A model generated the notes under the pieces. The model was not told the origin of the DNA, searched no databases, and was given only the letters and a program-made list of their open reading frames with translations. Positions 1 to 12,506 of a stretch of DNA of 64,000 bases are shown one piece after another (within the stretch, counting starts at the first letter, position 1; every line of letters starts with the position of its first letter). Source of the DNA: Cryptomeria japonica (taxonomy: Eukaryota; Streptophyta; Pinopsida; Cupressales; Cupressaceae); assembly GCF_030272615.1 (NCBI RefSeq), contig NC_081414.1:811117069-811181068 (forward strand). Direction: 5' to 3'. Both the position numbers and the translations under genes were made by a program.

Positions 1-82
1 CATCTAAAGGAAGGGTTATATAAAATTCCAAGGATTGGGTTGATCAAGACCCATACTCATTTTTGCCTATGAGGCAACATTC

Positions 83-610
83 TTGTGTTTGTGTGCTTGC
101 TTTGTTTTCTTGTCAAAGAAAAATCAGAAAATCACTCCCAAAAACAAAGTATTCATCCAACCAAACATTTCTCAAAACAACCAAACACATCAAAAACAAA
201 GTGCAAACAACAAAGAGTCAAATTTTATGACCATTCTTCTCATCTTGCGAAAGAAGAAGCATCATCAGAATATCAACTTCAAAAGAAGACCATTGAGCTC
301 AAAGGATTTGATCAAAAGGAGGAAATTCTTCTATATAAATAGACAAATCTTTGTCTCACATAGAGTCTTTCTCTGTCACATGCGTCTCTACCTTCAAGGA
401 AAAACAAACGAATTTGATTCCGAATCATTGAACCACAGAGCTTTTATGCAATATAGAGCTCTGAGTTATCACAAAAACCAAGGAGGAAAGATTAATCCCA
501 ACTTCTTCCCAAACGTCTGTATGACATACAACACAGCTCGAGAAATACCACCAACACCTGAAAGGGAAGAGATAGAGTTTGTCCCATTTGTAACACAAAG
601 TTTTTATTGA
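83..610 (+). other. Leader ORF of Tat copy 1 (doubtful coding)
   Basis: An open frame of 175 codons lies in the leader upstream of gag and is also open in copy 2 (14234-14761). It opens with TTG, not ATG; the first in-frame ATG is about codon 49, leaving about 127 residues, lysine- and asparagine-rich, with no motif I recognise. Some large Tat/Ogre elements carry an extra ORF before gag, so a real ORF1 is possible. The two copies are too similar for conserved openness to count as evidence of selection. Confidence 0.25.
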
Positions 611-1059
611 AGTTGAAAACATTTTCATCCATCATCTCACTCATACATCATCACTTCATCATCAATCCGTCCCAACTCTCAAAACATTAAGAGGTTCTTG
701 TCCTAAGTTCTCTTTTAGATATTGCTTGAAATCAAACACATCACATCACTTTTTAGATTGTTTCTACATCTAGGATAAGCTCAACCTAAGAGACACATCT
801 ACGCAGGTTAAAACTAGTTCATGAGTGAATCCTCTCATTACTAGGTAGTTAAATCTGTAACACATCTCAGATTTCTCTACACCTTATCACATCAAAACTT
901 ATCAAACAAACAAGCAATTCAAAGAAGGAATTTCGGTTACATCCACCTTAAAGGTGCTAGAGATCCACGTGCAACACAATTCACAAACCATCAATCTCTC
1001 ATTTCATCAAAAACTCATCATCATTTTCACACAACTTCAACAAAAAGCTTATAAACAAA

Positions 1060-4000
1060 ATGGCCCAAACCCGATCACAGTCCAGGCAACGAGAAATAGA
1101 AAGGGAAGAAGAAGAAGAGGAAAATCTCAATGAAATTCAAGAAGCACTTGGAGGAAATGCAGATGATGAAAACCCAAGTACTCCCACTCCTGTAACAATA
1201 GAAAGGGCTCAGCATAACCCTCTCTTTAACAGACTTTTTGACGAAATACTCAGGAGCAATGCGGATGCTCACTTTTTAAGACTCGCTCAAGAAGGAGCAA
1301 AACTCCCCTCTGACTTTGATCTTGCCCAATTAAGACAAGCATCAGAAAGACAAAGTCGCCATGAAGAGGAAAGAGGTAGAGATCCCATCAGATATAACAT
1401 TCCTCGAGGTAACCCACCACCTCCTCCTCCAGCTGAAATGGAGATGTGGCGGCAACAAGTCGAGAATCTCGCCCAACAACTTCATAGTGGTGTCAAGACT
1501 AACCAATTCTCACTCAATGACATCTGTCCCTATCCTTTTGATAGGAATCTTTATATGCCGCCCTTTCCACGAGGATTCGAAACACCCAAATTTGAAAAAT
1601 ATAGAGGAAAGGGAGATCCCCGTGATCATGTCAGAGAATTTCATTCCGCTTGCCTCGAAGTGGCATATGAAGACACCTACCTAATGCGCCTTTTTCCCCA
1701 AAGCTTGGGAGGACCAACCACATCATGGTTTTCCTGACTACCAGGTGGCATTAGAACATTTGAGGAACTCATCCAGAAGTTCCTAGCTCATTACTCTCAT
1801 AACATTGAACGTGACATCACCATGGCTGATCTGTGCAACACTAAACAAAAACCAGGTGAATTATTCTCAATATTCCTCCAACGATGGCACCAAATGTCTA
1901 GCAAACGTTCTCTTCAGTTACCTGAATGAGAACTAGTGGAAATTTTCATTTCCAACTTAAATGAAGAAATGGAATTTCACCTGGATGTCAAAGACACAGA
2001 CTCTTTTAGCGATATGATCACCAAGGGTTTAAAATGTGAACGGGCACTCATCAAGAAAGGACTCATCAAAATATTTAATGAACCAAAAGATGGTCCTCGC
2101 CCATGCTTCAATAGCGATAAACCGAACTTCTGGAACAAGAACAAAAATATCGTCAACGATGGGGTTGTGGATGCCAGGACTGTCCAAAATGCACAACCTA
2201 TGGTTCGGTTTGCAGGACAAAATCCTCCACCTCAGAATAACACAAATGTTCCTCCTAATCAAGGTCACATCACATCTCATGATGAACCAAGACCTCGTCA
2301 GCACAAACAAAAACGCACATACACTCCCTTAGGGGAACCCATTGAAACAGTCATGCGACAACTCATTTCTCAAAATTTGGTCACTCTACCTAAACTATCA
2401 AACTATGAACCTCAGGTCAAACCGGCATGGTGGAGAGATACTGAACACTGTGAATTCCATCAAGGGAGAGGGCACAAGACAAGTAATTGTCACTGATTGA
2501 AAGATCTCATTCAGGATCTTATTGATCAAGGAGAAATTGAAATTGAAGGACATGACCCAAAAACAACAAATAATGATCATCTGATGTTCAAAAATCCACT
2601 TCCATCACAAGATCAAAGGGGTCCTTCAACTTCCAGGCGAGGCACTGATACCACTGATTATACACAGGCTGTGTATAATTACATTGTAAATCATCTGTAT
2701 GATGCCAGTGAACAAGTTGCAACTATAACCTTCAAAAATCCCAACTCAAATTGCAATGTTGTTACGCGTCGCGGCAAAGTTACCATAAAGGCAGCTCCAC
2801 AAGGCACCACCTCCATCCCAAAGCAGTACAACCTTGTGGAACAATTAGACAAAACGCCTGCGCTTATATCCATTTTAGAGCTTTTGCGCCTATCACCATC
2901 TCATAAAACTATCTTGGATCAAGCCCTCCAAGAAGCGTCAGTCCCTGCAAATCCGAATATAGACCAATTTCAAGCCATGGTTGGAAGTCTAAAGTCCTCA
3001 CCTTGTCTCACTTTTTCCGAAAGTGACAACTCTTCCTTCCAGCAACCTCATAACGCTTCGCTACACATTGAAGGCTTTATCAACCAACAGAGGATAAAGC
3101 GAGTCTTGATCGATAATGGAGCAGGCTTGAACATTTGTACACTACAGTTGGTCACAGTATTGGGCTATGCGGTAGAATCAATGGATCCTCGTAAGAAGAT
3201 CACAATCAAAGCCTATGACGATGCAGAGCGTTCATCCAAAGGAGCTGTGGTACTACCAATCCGAGTGGGTCTCGTGGTAAAGAACATCATTTTTCAGGTT
3301 CTGGACCTTCCTCTGCCATACAATCTATTATTAGGGAGACCTTGGATACATGCCATGCAAGCTGTTCCATCTACCTACCATCAATGTATCAAGTTCCCAC
3401 ATAATGGTGTAGAGATCACAATTTTGGGGGATGCAAACCCCTTTGCATTTTGCCATAATATCAGCCATCAACCAGAGATTACTGTTCCTAATAATAGAGA
3501 AGCCATTCCCTCCACATCATATATAAGTCCAGCCTCTCTTGCCAGTTTGAACACCACTATACCAAAGCAAGAAAAGCTTAAGATGAAAATAGCAGAGGAA
3601 GGTCCCGGGGAATACAACTTGAGTCAACTCTTTTGTGTGGGACAAATGCCCACTTCTCCTTGAACACATGGTAAACCACAACAGTTACTCCAGCAACCAC
3701 TAAACATGCCTGCATGTGCTTTGATGCCTTTCATCCTTGGAAAGAGTCAAGAAGAAGAAACCCAAGATGAGGACTTAGCGGACTGGATCTATAAAGATCC
3801 CATCACCACTAATATACCGCAAGTTAGACTTCCTACAGATCAGTATGGCAAAGGTCTCGTCATTATGCAAAGAATGGGATATGATGGTTAGAGTGCTTTA
3901 GGATATTGCAAACAAGTACGACATGAACCTCTGCTACCAGAATTAAAGCCCAAAGGTAATACAGGCCTAGGCTTTCAAAAAGACATATTTCCTAAACTCA

Positions 4001-7000
4001 AATTCAAAAGAAAACCCACCAAACCATTATGTCAACCTACTGCAAAAAGGACACCTTTCATTATCAAAGCAGCTTCAAGCACCATTCCGACTGCCCCATC
4101 GAGGCTCACAACCCCAACACAACCATCTACAATACCAATCATCCCACCAATCAAACCAGAAATCCCATTTGCAATAGCCATTACATCCATAGTACCATTA
4201 GCAGTAGCAACTGTATCAGAACCCGCAGCAGCATCTACGGCACCAGCAATTCCCGCAGAAGCCATTGAGTCAATATTACCGATACTCCCTGTACCAGATT
4301 CCTTGATCCCCATCAACATTCCTGCAGCACCGATCACTACAAAGGTACATCAACCCATCACGCCTGCAGTATTTAACTCAAAAGACATCTCAATATGGTA
4401 TAGTAATCAAATGCTGGAAAGTGATTCAGAGACCGACTCACATGAGTGGGAATTTGATTTAGTACAGCTTAATACTTCAGATGAGGAAGACACATCACCA
4501 CCTCTGCCACAGAAAGACATCCCTGTTTACGGAGAAGCATAGATAAAGACCACTTGGGTTCTTGAACTGGAAACATCTTCCATAGACCCTACGTCTCATC
4601 CTACGCCTGATTCTGACAGGGAGAGTACCATCAATGACCTTCGCCATAATGTCTTAACCCTCACTGATACATCTAACGCACTTAACCTAATCGATGAAGT
4701 AATGCGCATTATCCACCCTGAACTCATCGAATGGAACCAACCAACTCCCCCATGTCTTGACTTCTTCCAAAACGATGAGGCCATCATTGACTTTTTGGAA
4801 TTAAGGGATAACCTACCAAGTGGAGATCACAAAGCTGGATTCGCCATTGAACATAATTGCGCAGCATACTTTGGGGCGGATGCCAAACCTTTTAGCTACA
4901 AAAATATAACAATAAAACATGGATCTTCCAGTGAAAACCACACTGTGGCGCTGTTTGATCTGACAAAAGTAAAAAGAAAGAGCGTATCCAATGGTGAAAA
5001 CCTCTCTGAGGCGCCTGAGGATGAAGGGTTTGACATTCTCCCTGCTAATGTAAAACAGGAATGATCAACGATTCTCATCAAGGAAACCAAAGAATACAAT
5101 GTGGGGACTCCTGAAAATCCTCATATCATACATCTGGCATCTCTTCTCACTCTAGAGGAATAGCCTAAATTTATAGAGTTCTTCCAAAAGCGTCATATCA
5201 ACTTTGCATGGTCATATGCAGACATGCCTGGGCTTGATCCTAATTTAGTCATGCATCACCTCACTGTAGCAGAAAGAGCCAAACCTGTCAAGAAGAAGCT
5301 TTGTAAGATGCATCCCCAGATTGCAGTGCTAGTCAAAACAGAACTCAAGAAACTCCTAGATGTTGGTTTCATTAGGCCAATTGATTATGCAGAATGGATC
5401 TCCAACATTGTGTCTGTCGGCAAACCAAAATGGGGCATCTGCATTTGTACTGACTTTAGAGATCTGAATAAAGCATGTCCTAAGAATGACTTCCCCTTAC
5501 CAAATATCGACATCATAGTGGATCTGACAGCAGGACACACCATGCTTTCACTCATGGATGGCTTTTCAGGATACAATCAAATAAAGATCGCACCAAAGGA
5601 TCAACATAAGACAACCTTCACATGCCCATGGGGCACATATTGCTAGAATGTAATGCCCTTCGGTCTAAAGAATGCAGGAGCAACTTATCAGAGAGCAATG
5701 ACCACCATCTTCCATGACATGATCCATACCATGATGGAAGATTATGTTGATGACTTACTAGCAAAATCACTCACCAGAGAAGGACATCTCCACATCTTAG
5801 ATAAAATCTTTGATAGACTGGAACAATATCATGTTTGACTCAACCCAAAGAAATGTGTCTTTGGAGTAACCTCCGGGAAACTTCTAGGATACATCGTCTC
5901 AAGCAAAGGCATTGAGGTTGATTCAGCAAAGGTTAAGGCAATAATAGACATGCCACCACCAAAGAATATCAGTCAGCTAAGGACATTACAAGGACGGCTT
6001 CAATCCATCCGAAGATTCATTGCACAGTTGGCTGATAAGTGTCACCCATTCACACATTTGCTACACAAGAACATCCGCTTTCAGTGGGATGCCCGATGCC
6101 AGCAAGCATTTCAGATGCTTAAAGACTATCTCATGAATCCACCATTGCTGATGCCACCAGATCCACGTAGACCGTTGTTACTCTATATCTCAGCAACAAG
6201 TACAGCATTAGGTGTACTATTGGCAGAACATAATATGGAAGGAAAAGAGTGTGTTGTTTACTACATCTCTCGCACACTAGTGGGCTATGAACTCAATTAC
6301 ACACCTATTGAGCGAGCTTGCCTAGCAGTAATCCTGGCAACCACTAAACTGAGGCACTATCTGTTAACACACAAGGTACAACTCATTGCAAAGATTGATC
6401 CACTCAAGTATTTACTCAGCAAAGCAGCATTGATAGGTCGCTTGGCCAAATGGGTGATGATTCTAAGTGAATTTGACATTGAGTATGTGGACCGTAAAGC
6501 TATCAAAGGTCAGGTTATTGCAGATCAGTTGGCTGATGCACCTCTCATAGGTGATCATCCTCTCATTTCCAATTTTCCAGATGAAGAGATATTCATGATC
6601 ACAACAGCACAACCATGGAAACTATATTTTGATGGTTCATACACTAGGCACGGCTTGGGGGCAGGCATTCTATTTATCACACCTCAAGGTGATAGCATCC
6701 CGAAGTCTTACAGGCTCACATTTCCATGCACAAACAACATAGCAGAATATGAGGCCTTGATCACAAGACTCAGGCTCACCATACAATGGAAATTACAAGA
6801 ACTGCAAGTATATGGCGACTCACAATTGGTCATTCGATAAGCAACAGATGAATATCAGACCAAAGATGATAAACTCATGCCATATAAGCAAATGGTGGAC
6901 ACTCTAAAGACATCATTTACTACTATCACTTTTGAGCAGATACCAAGAGATTAGAATCAAGCTGTTGACGCTATGGATACCATCGCATCTCTCCTAGATC

Positions 7001-8367
7001 TTCCACAAAATTCAACACGCTACGAGTTCTTGGTAGAACAGCTTTGGATCCCCGCTTATGATACCCCTGATTCCGAAATGATATGTCGCCTTGTCGGTTT
7101 TGAATCCCCATGGTACGGTGAGTTCTACACCTATCTCCGCGATCACACCCTTCCTCCCAACCAGTCAAATAACCAACATAAAACCTTCATTCGCCAAACT
7201 GCTCGATATACCATTATTGCCAAAACCCTATACCGACGTGGTCTTGATGGTACTCTCCTTTGATGTCTAGAACAAGATGAGATAACAAAGTCTTTGGAAG
7301 AGGTACATGAAGGAATTTGCGGGACTCACTCAAGTGGTCCGTCACTAGCCAAGAAACTCATGCGAGCTGGATATTATTGGCCATCTATGAAAAAAGACTC
7401 CTACTACTTTGTCAGGAAGTGCAAGAAATGCCAAGTTCATGGTGACCTGATACATGCACCAGCACAGGAATTGCAACCAATCACAACACCATGGCCTTTT
7501 TGTCAATGGGGCCTTGACCTTGTGGGTAAGATTCATCCATCTTCATCCAATGGCCATAAATTCATTATTACTGCCACCGAATATTTCACAAAGTGGATCA
7601 AAGCTGTTCCACTTACCCAAGTCACTGGCAAGCAGATCGCCTCATTCATCCTCAACTACATCATCTGCCAGTATGGTGTGCCCATGTCCATCATCACAGA
7701 TAACGGTCTTCCTTTCAAAAATCAAGATGTCCGCGAACTTTGTGAGAAATTTCATATCCAACACCGCTTTTCCACTCCCTATTACCCACAAGGTAATGGT
7801 CAGGCCGAAGCATCCAATAAAAACATATTTAGGATCCTAAAGAAGACAGTTAATGATGTCGGTCGTGATTGGCATGTTCAACTAAATCCAGCACTATGGG
7901 CATATCGAACTAGCATTCGAACCCCTATAGGTGCAACTCCTTATTCATTGGTCTATGGTGCAGAAGCTATCTTGCCTATTGAGGTCGAGATACCATCATT
8001 ACGGGTTTCCTTGCATAATCTGATAGATGACAAAGCATATAGAGTATCCCATCTTCAGAACTTAGAGTTACTTGATGAGAAACGACAAGCTGCATACAAT
8101 CACCTCAAAGTCTATCAGCAGTGCATGAGTAGAAGCTACAATCACCGAGTTAGATCTCATACATTTGAGGTAGGTGATCTTGTTCTACGAGAGAATCCTC
8201 GCAACCAACCAAAAAAAGAACATCAGGGCAAGTTTGAATCAAACTGGCTGGGCCCATATGTTGTCACTGCTGTGTTCGGGTCCGGGGCATATCAATTGGC
8301 TACATCAGAAGGAGAACCGCTTGCAGATCCAATCAACAGCATGCACCTAAAACGGTTTTATACCTAA
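1060..8367 (+). pseudogene. Tat-type gag-pol polyprotein, copy 1, inactivated
   Basis: A single frame of about 2,435 codons runs from the ATG at 1060 to the TAA at 8365. It has no frameshift but at least 13 internal stops, at 1735, 1927, 2494, 3661, 3889, 4540, 5062, 5161, 5644, 5836, 6838, 6952 and 7261. Domains in order: gag (core about 1555-2090); a CxxH...C knuckle-like motif (2449-2490); aspartic protease with active site DNGA (3112-3123); a proline/threonine-rich linker with a G-patch-like segment (3850-3981); reverse transcriptase with YVDD (5743-5754); first RNase H (about 6050-6540); second RNase H starting near the DGS at 6631; integrase with HHCC zinc finger (from about 7306) and DDE core (about 7510-7830). 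Many stops fit C-to-T or G-to-A changes (CGA to TGA, CAG to TAG, TGG to TAG), as expected for methylated, silenced DNA. It would have supplied capsid and replication enzymes. Confidence 0.93.
3850..3981 (+). other. G-patch-like segment in Tat polyprotein, copy 1
   Basis: The segment between protease and reverse transcriptase has the spacing of a G-patch: a hydrophobic run, then MGYDG, ALGY, a lysine/arginine-proline stretch, then GLGF. G-patches are glycine-rich modules that bind RNA or RNA helicases and also occur next to some retroviral proteases. In copy 1 a TAG (3889) falls inside it; in copy 2 (18001-18132) it is open. Confidence 0.6.
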
Positions 8368-10752
8368 GGTGTATAGAGCATCAAGCTCCCCTACATACCA
8401 GAAATACCATAAACATTTCAAAAAAAAAATGTCCTGAAGAAAATACAAAAACATTCAAAAAAGTAAAGAAAAATCATGCATCCAAACGGTGAACAACCAC
8501 TCCGGTGGCACCTTGGGTAAGTACGATGGTGAAAACCTGGCAAACAGGCGCCACTCGTAAAGGCTATGGCTCCATTATCTTTCAGGCTCGTTGCGATCAC
8601 ATTCATACACACATCCATCCATCCGAAACCATGGCTTGTTATTCATCTGCAACTAAGAAAATACTCCATGCGTCTTGCATCCCACTTTTTCATAGTCATG
8701 TCTAAACTGGGGGCAATGCCCTTAACCTATTGATGGAAGTGGATTCTATATTGTCTTATGATTCATTAAGTTCTTCATTCAAGCAATTATCAAAAATGCA
8801 AAAACATTCAAAAATATCTCGCAAAAATCCAAAAACATCCAAAACACTTCAAAATACCAAAAACATTCAAAACAATTCAAAATCCAAAAACATCGACAAA
8901 CCATTGAAAAATCCAACAAAAACATGGCAACACATTGTACATACTCGTCCATGCAGATACCAAACAAACATTGCGACATACTTAACAAAATGACCATTTA
9001 TCAATCAAACCAAACAACATCAACACTCAAAACTGTCTTCAACAAGGATGCATCCTTCCTTACCAAAACAAAGACAAGATGACATTTTCTTTGACAAGAA
9101 AATTCTGTTTACGCTATCAAATACTTGGTTGATTTATGGTCTAGTAATTTATATCAGGTTCCTACGGCATTGTTTGTGTATCTTCGACACATTATTCTGA
9201 TGAAGTTCTGGGGCATGTACTAATGGTGTCTACGTGGGAAGTTCACTAAGCTACGTGATCATATGCAAAATACAGTCATAGATCACTACGGCTTGCTGAC
9301 TACAGCGTATACCTCGACCATATGAGCATGAACCATTACCAAGGATCCATATTCTTTATTCTTTATGTATATACTATTTGTTTGTTGGTACAATGCTCTT
9401 TCTTTGGTTCCTCCTACCTCAACCAAACTGGATAAAGGTTTTATCTCTTATTATGGTATGCACTTGTCTCAAGATATGATCAACCTAAGATCAAGGAGGA
9501 CGATCCAAGTCATGCATGAAAGGAGATAATTCTTGTCTATTCCGCAAGCAATACTCAGGTCAACTTGATCCATTATATCAAGTTGCTTGTATTAACTTGC
9601 TATATCAAATCCATTTAAGAAATACTCTGGTCATCTTGAATCTTTATGTCAAGTTGCTTGTATTTTCTTACAACATTTTAAAGCTCAATGATGAAAAATA
9701 AAGCACCATGGATTGCCATTCCATCACATTTGTATATATTGCATTTCATTGCATTCCACCCATCCATACATTCATAATAGCTGCATATCATGCATACATA
9801 GTCATAATAATGCATACTCTATTTTACTCCTCTTCTTCCATAAGACTCGGTCCTAGTCCTCCATATCTTCTATCTAACATCGAATCCCCCCTCACCCTCC
9901 CTATCTTGATCATCAACATCATCCTAATCCCTTCATCGCTTCCCATCCTCACTCATCCACAAAATTAAGCCAGTTACTTTGTCTACATAGATACATCGAC
10001 TCCCACACACCTAGACTATCAACAGATACTCTGATCAAGTATCTTTGGGTCTCAAAAGGTAATCGATTATGGCAAACCTAGACTACAACAGGCATTCATC
10101 ATAATGACCTAGTCTCAACGGGGTTGCCATGATTCCCCACAATCATCCATCCCACGCACACACTATCAATTGATCAACCAATCAAGCACAATCCAATGGA
10201 AAATTACATCAATTGTCTACGTCTTAACGAGTGTTTTGCTTCATATACCTTGACTTCATCGGGCAATTATATCAATTGTCTAAGTCACATCAGGTCACTT
10301 TGATTCACTTACTCAGACTTTATCATGTCCAAGCGACCAACTGACATCAATTGTCACGATTTGACTTGACTGGGGCAATTAAACTGATTGCACCAGATTG
10401 TCCAACCAATTTTGATCAATTGTATAGCATCAATCCAAACCCCACACTACATCTGCTATGTATCTCTTGCATGACCTCAGGGTACTCGCTGGCTTGTTGT
10501 TTCTTCATATTCACTCCATTTTCCCCCATTCTTTCATCATTAGTTCTAATTTCTTCTATTCTACATCCCCTCCACTTTTCATTCTTTTCAAGAGACTGCC
10601 CGATTTTTCAAAAAAAAAAAGAAAAAATTCGGCCCATCTCTCGAAGGGGCATACCACCCATTAAATTTACATTTATGGGGCACATTTCTTCACACCTATT
10701 TTTCTTTCTTTGAAACGACGCGATAAACTGCACCGTCTCAAAGAGGGGCCAA
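8368..10752 (+). other. 3' non-coding region of Tat copy 1 with polypurine tract
   Basis: No convincing ORF is present. The region holds degenerate runs of an AAAAACATTCAAAA-type motif (about 8412-8465 and 8796-8935). A purine-rich CTAAACTGGGGGCAATG near 8703 resembles an internal polypurine tract. A 71-bp imperfect direct duplication begins at 9550 and 9621. Short motifs with TCAATTG cluster at about 10160-10425. The true polypurine tract is 10740-10752, directly before the LTR. The matching region of copy 2 is 22518-24901. Confidence 0.75.
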
Positions 10753-12480
10753 TGTAGTCACATAAATTTGTCCACTTAATTAAATGAATACTTAGTATTT
10801 ATTTGATTATTTAATCATCAATTAATAATTAATTAAATTAATATTTAATTAATTCATCTTAACCCTCTTCTCCTATTAATTAAATAAATTATTCAATTTA
10901 TTTGATTTAATTCACTTAACCAAATTCAGACCATTAATTAAATAAATAAATCATATTTATTTAATTAAATATTCTCTCACATTTAAATAAATTAATATTT
11001 ATTTAAATCCCCCAAAATCTCAGCTCTCACATTTAAATAAATTAATATTTATTTAAATCACCTTTATCCTCTACCCACTTGCATTTTCCTACAAATGCAA
11101 GTTGCACAACTATTTTAAATAAATCATTTATTTAAATCACCTTTATCCTCCACCCACTTGCATTTTCCTACAAATGCAAGTTGCACAACTATTTTAAATA
11201 AATTATTTATTTAAAATCCTATTTATCCTCACCCACTTGCATTTTCCTACAAATGCAAGTTGCACAACTATTTTAAATAAATTATTTATTTAAAATCCTA
11301 TTTATCCTCACCCACTTTAAACCTTTAATGGTTTTCCTTAAAGTCTTCAAAACTTGATGGCTTTAAAGTTTTCAAACTTGATGGCTTCCTTCTATAGTCT
11401 TCTTAAGCCTTTAATGGCTTCCCTTAAAGTCTTCTTAAGACTTTAATTGCTTCCCTTAAAGTCTTCAAGCCTTTAATGGTTTCCCTCAAAGTCTTCAAGC
11501 ATTTTAATCCTTTATCTTCCTTTTTCTCATTTAAATAAATTAATATTTATTTGAATATTTATCCAAATGCAAATTACACCATTTAATTGAAATAAATGAT
11601 TTTATTTTAATTGAAAATACCAAAATTTCTCCCACTTGCATTTTCTTACAAAATCCACTTGCATGCCTAAACCCCTTCTAGAATTTTCTAATCACTTCTA
11701 AATAACCTAACCCCTTCTCTAAACTTTGTCACATTCCTAAGCAAAAGGGCAGCCACTTCTCAAACCCTCAAAGTCTTTGATAACCATTAAAGGCTTTCAA
11801 CCTTCAACCACTAAATGGCTCAAAGTCTTTGATAACCATTGAAGGCTTTCAACCTTCAACCACTTAATCCCCAAAGTCTCCAATAACCATTAATGGTTAC
11901 CTCAAACCCTCCCACATGGTTAAAACATTTGTTTTGACTCAACCTCTTCTCTCAACCCAATCCTATGTTGACACTTGTCACCATTTTATTGGTGCCAATT
12001 ATGCACATGGATCCCCAACTTTCAAACTTGGCCCTTGATTAAACCATTCAATCTTAACCCTTCATTTCCCCATTTCTTCTATAAATAGAACCCTTCTCCT
12101 CAAGCAAAAAGAAGCATTAGAGTATTGTTGTTATACTGGCATTAGCATAGAGCTTTTTCATAGCATCACTATCTACTCTTGCATAGTATTTGCTTATCAT
12201 ATTCAACCATATTGAATCTCCATATGGCATCCATGGCTAGTGCTAAAAGCTAAGAGCTACACTCATTTGGGACTTGGAGAGGAGAGGAACAAGGGAGGAG
12301 CAACTATGAGCATCTTGATTAGCTATTTTATTCTATGTTTATATGCTTTCTATTTCATGCTTAATATCTCTCTTGATATGCCTGTTTAGGATAATCTTTT
12401 GTTGCTAACACTAACGTTTGTTTCTTTTGCTCTTGTGTGTGTTGCCATCAAACAGATTTTCTAATCCTTTTTGCAGAGCA
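10753..12480 (+). repeat. Shared middle LTR of the Tat tandem
   Basis: This 1,728-bp LTR runs from TGTAGTCACA to GCAGAGCA. It is very AT-rich at its start, with two perfect inverted repeats (10981-11008, 11031-11058). Next come three 79-bp-spaced copies of a hairpin (11077, 11156, 11235), a CTTTAATGG/AAAGTCTTC repeat block (about 11320-11510) and three copies of a 51-52-bp unit starting at 11769, 11821 and 11872. A TATA box lies at 12080-12088. It is both the 3' LTR of copy 1 and the 5' LTR of copy 2. Confidence 0.93.
12080..12088 (+). promoter_or_regulatory. LTR TATA box (middle LTR)
   Basis: TATAAATAG lies about 390 bp before the LTR end, in a position suited to the retrotransposon promoter at the U3/R boundary. 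It is identical in the right LTR (26229-26237). A transcription start about 30 bp downstream is inferred, not seen. Confidence 0.6.
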
Positions 12481-12485
12481 TCATT

Positions 12486-12506
12486 TGGTGAACCCGACGT
12501 GAATCC
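12486..12506 (+). promoter_or_regulatory. Putative primer binding site of Tat copy 2
   Basis: A sequence starting TGGTGAACCCGACG lies 5 bp after the LTR end. The opening TGG would pair with a tRNA 3' CCA, and the length suits a tRNA acceptor/T-arm. I could not assign the tRNA. It is not the iMet type used by the copia elements in this window. Confidence 0.65.

Larger units (their letters stand above)
1..12480 (+). mobile_element. Ty3/gypsy Tat-type LTR retrotransposon, copy 1 (5' end outside window)
   Basis: This is the left member of a tandem pair. Position 1 aligns with 14156 of copy 2, so about 1.7 kb of leader and the 5' LTR lie before the window. It contains the end of the leader, a stop-riddled gag-pol frame (1060-8367), a 2.4 kb 3' region, a polypurine tract (10740-10752) and the LTR 10753-12480, which also serves as the 5' LTR of copy 2. 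Assignment to the Tat lineage rests on size, domain order and the second RNase H domain between RNase H and integrase, a known hallmark of that lineage. Manual comparison with copy 2 gives roughly 2.5-3.5 % difference in the internal region. Confidence 0.9.

Noticed and set aside
4032-4337. Minus-strand alanine/glycine-rich ORF of 101 codons
   Set aside because: It is the antisense shadow of the proline/threonine-rich linker in Tat gag-pol.
1060-8367. Possible integrated pararetrovirus
   Set aside because: The frame has a clear integrase after RNase H, and flanking LTRs with polypurine tract and primer-like site. It is an LTR retrotransposon.
8418-8618. Minus-strand ORF present in both Tat copies
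   Set aside because: It lies in the A-rich repeat part of the 3' region, has no motif, and its presence in both copies only reflects their similarity.
9708-9968. Plus-strand ORFs of 60-120 codons in the Tat 3' region (also 10351-10713 and copy 2 counterparts)
   Set aside because: Low-complexity, several start at non-ATG codons, and differences between copies look like neutral change.
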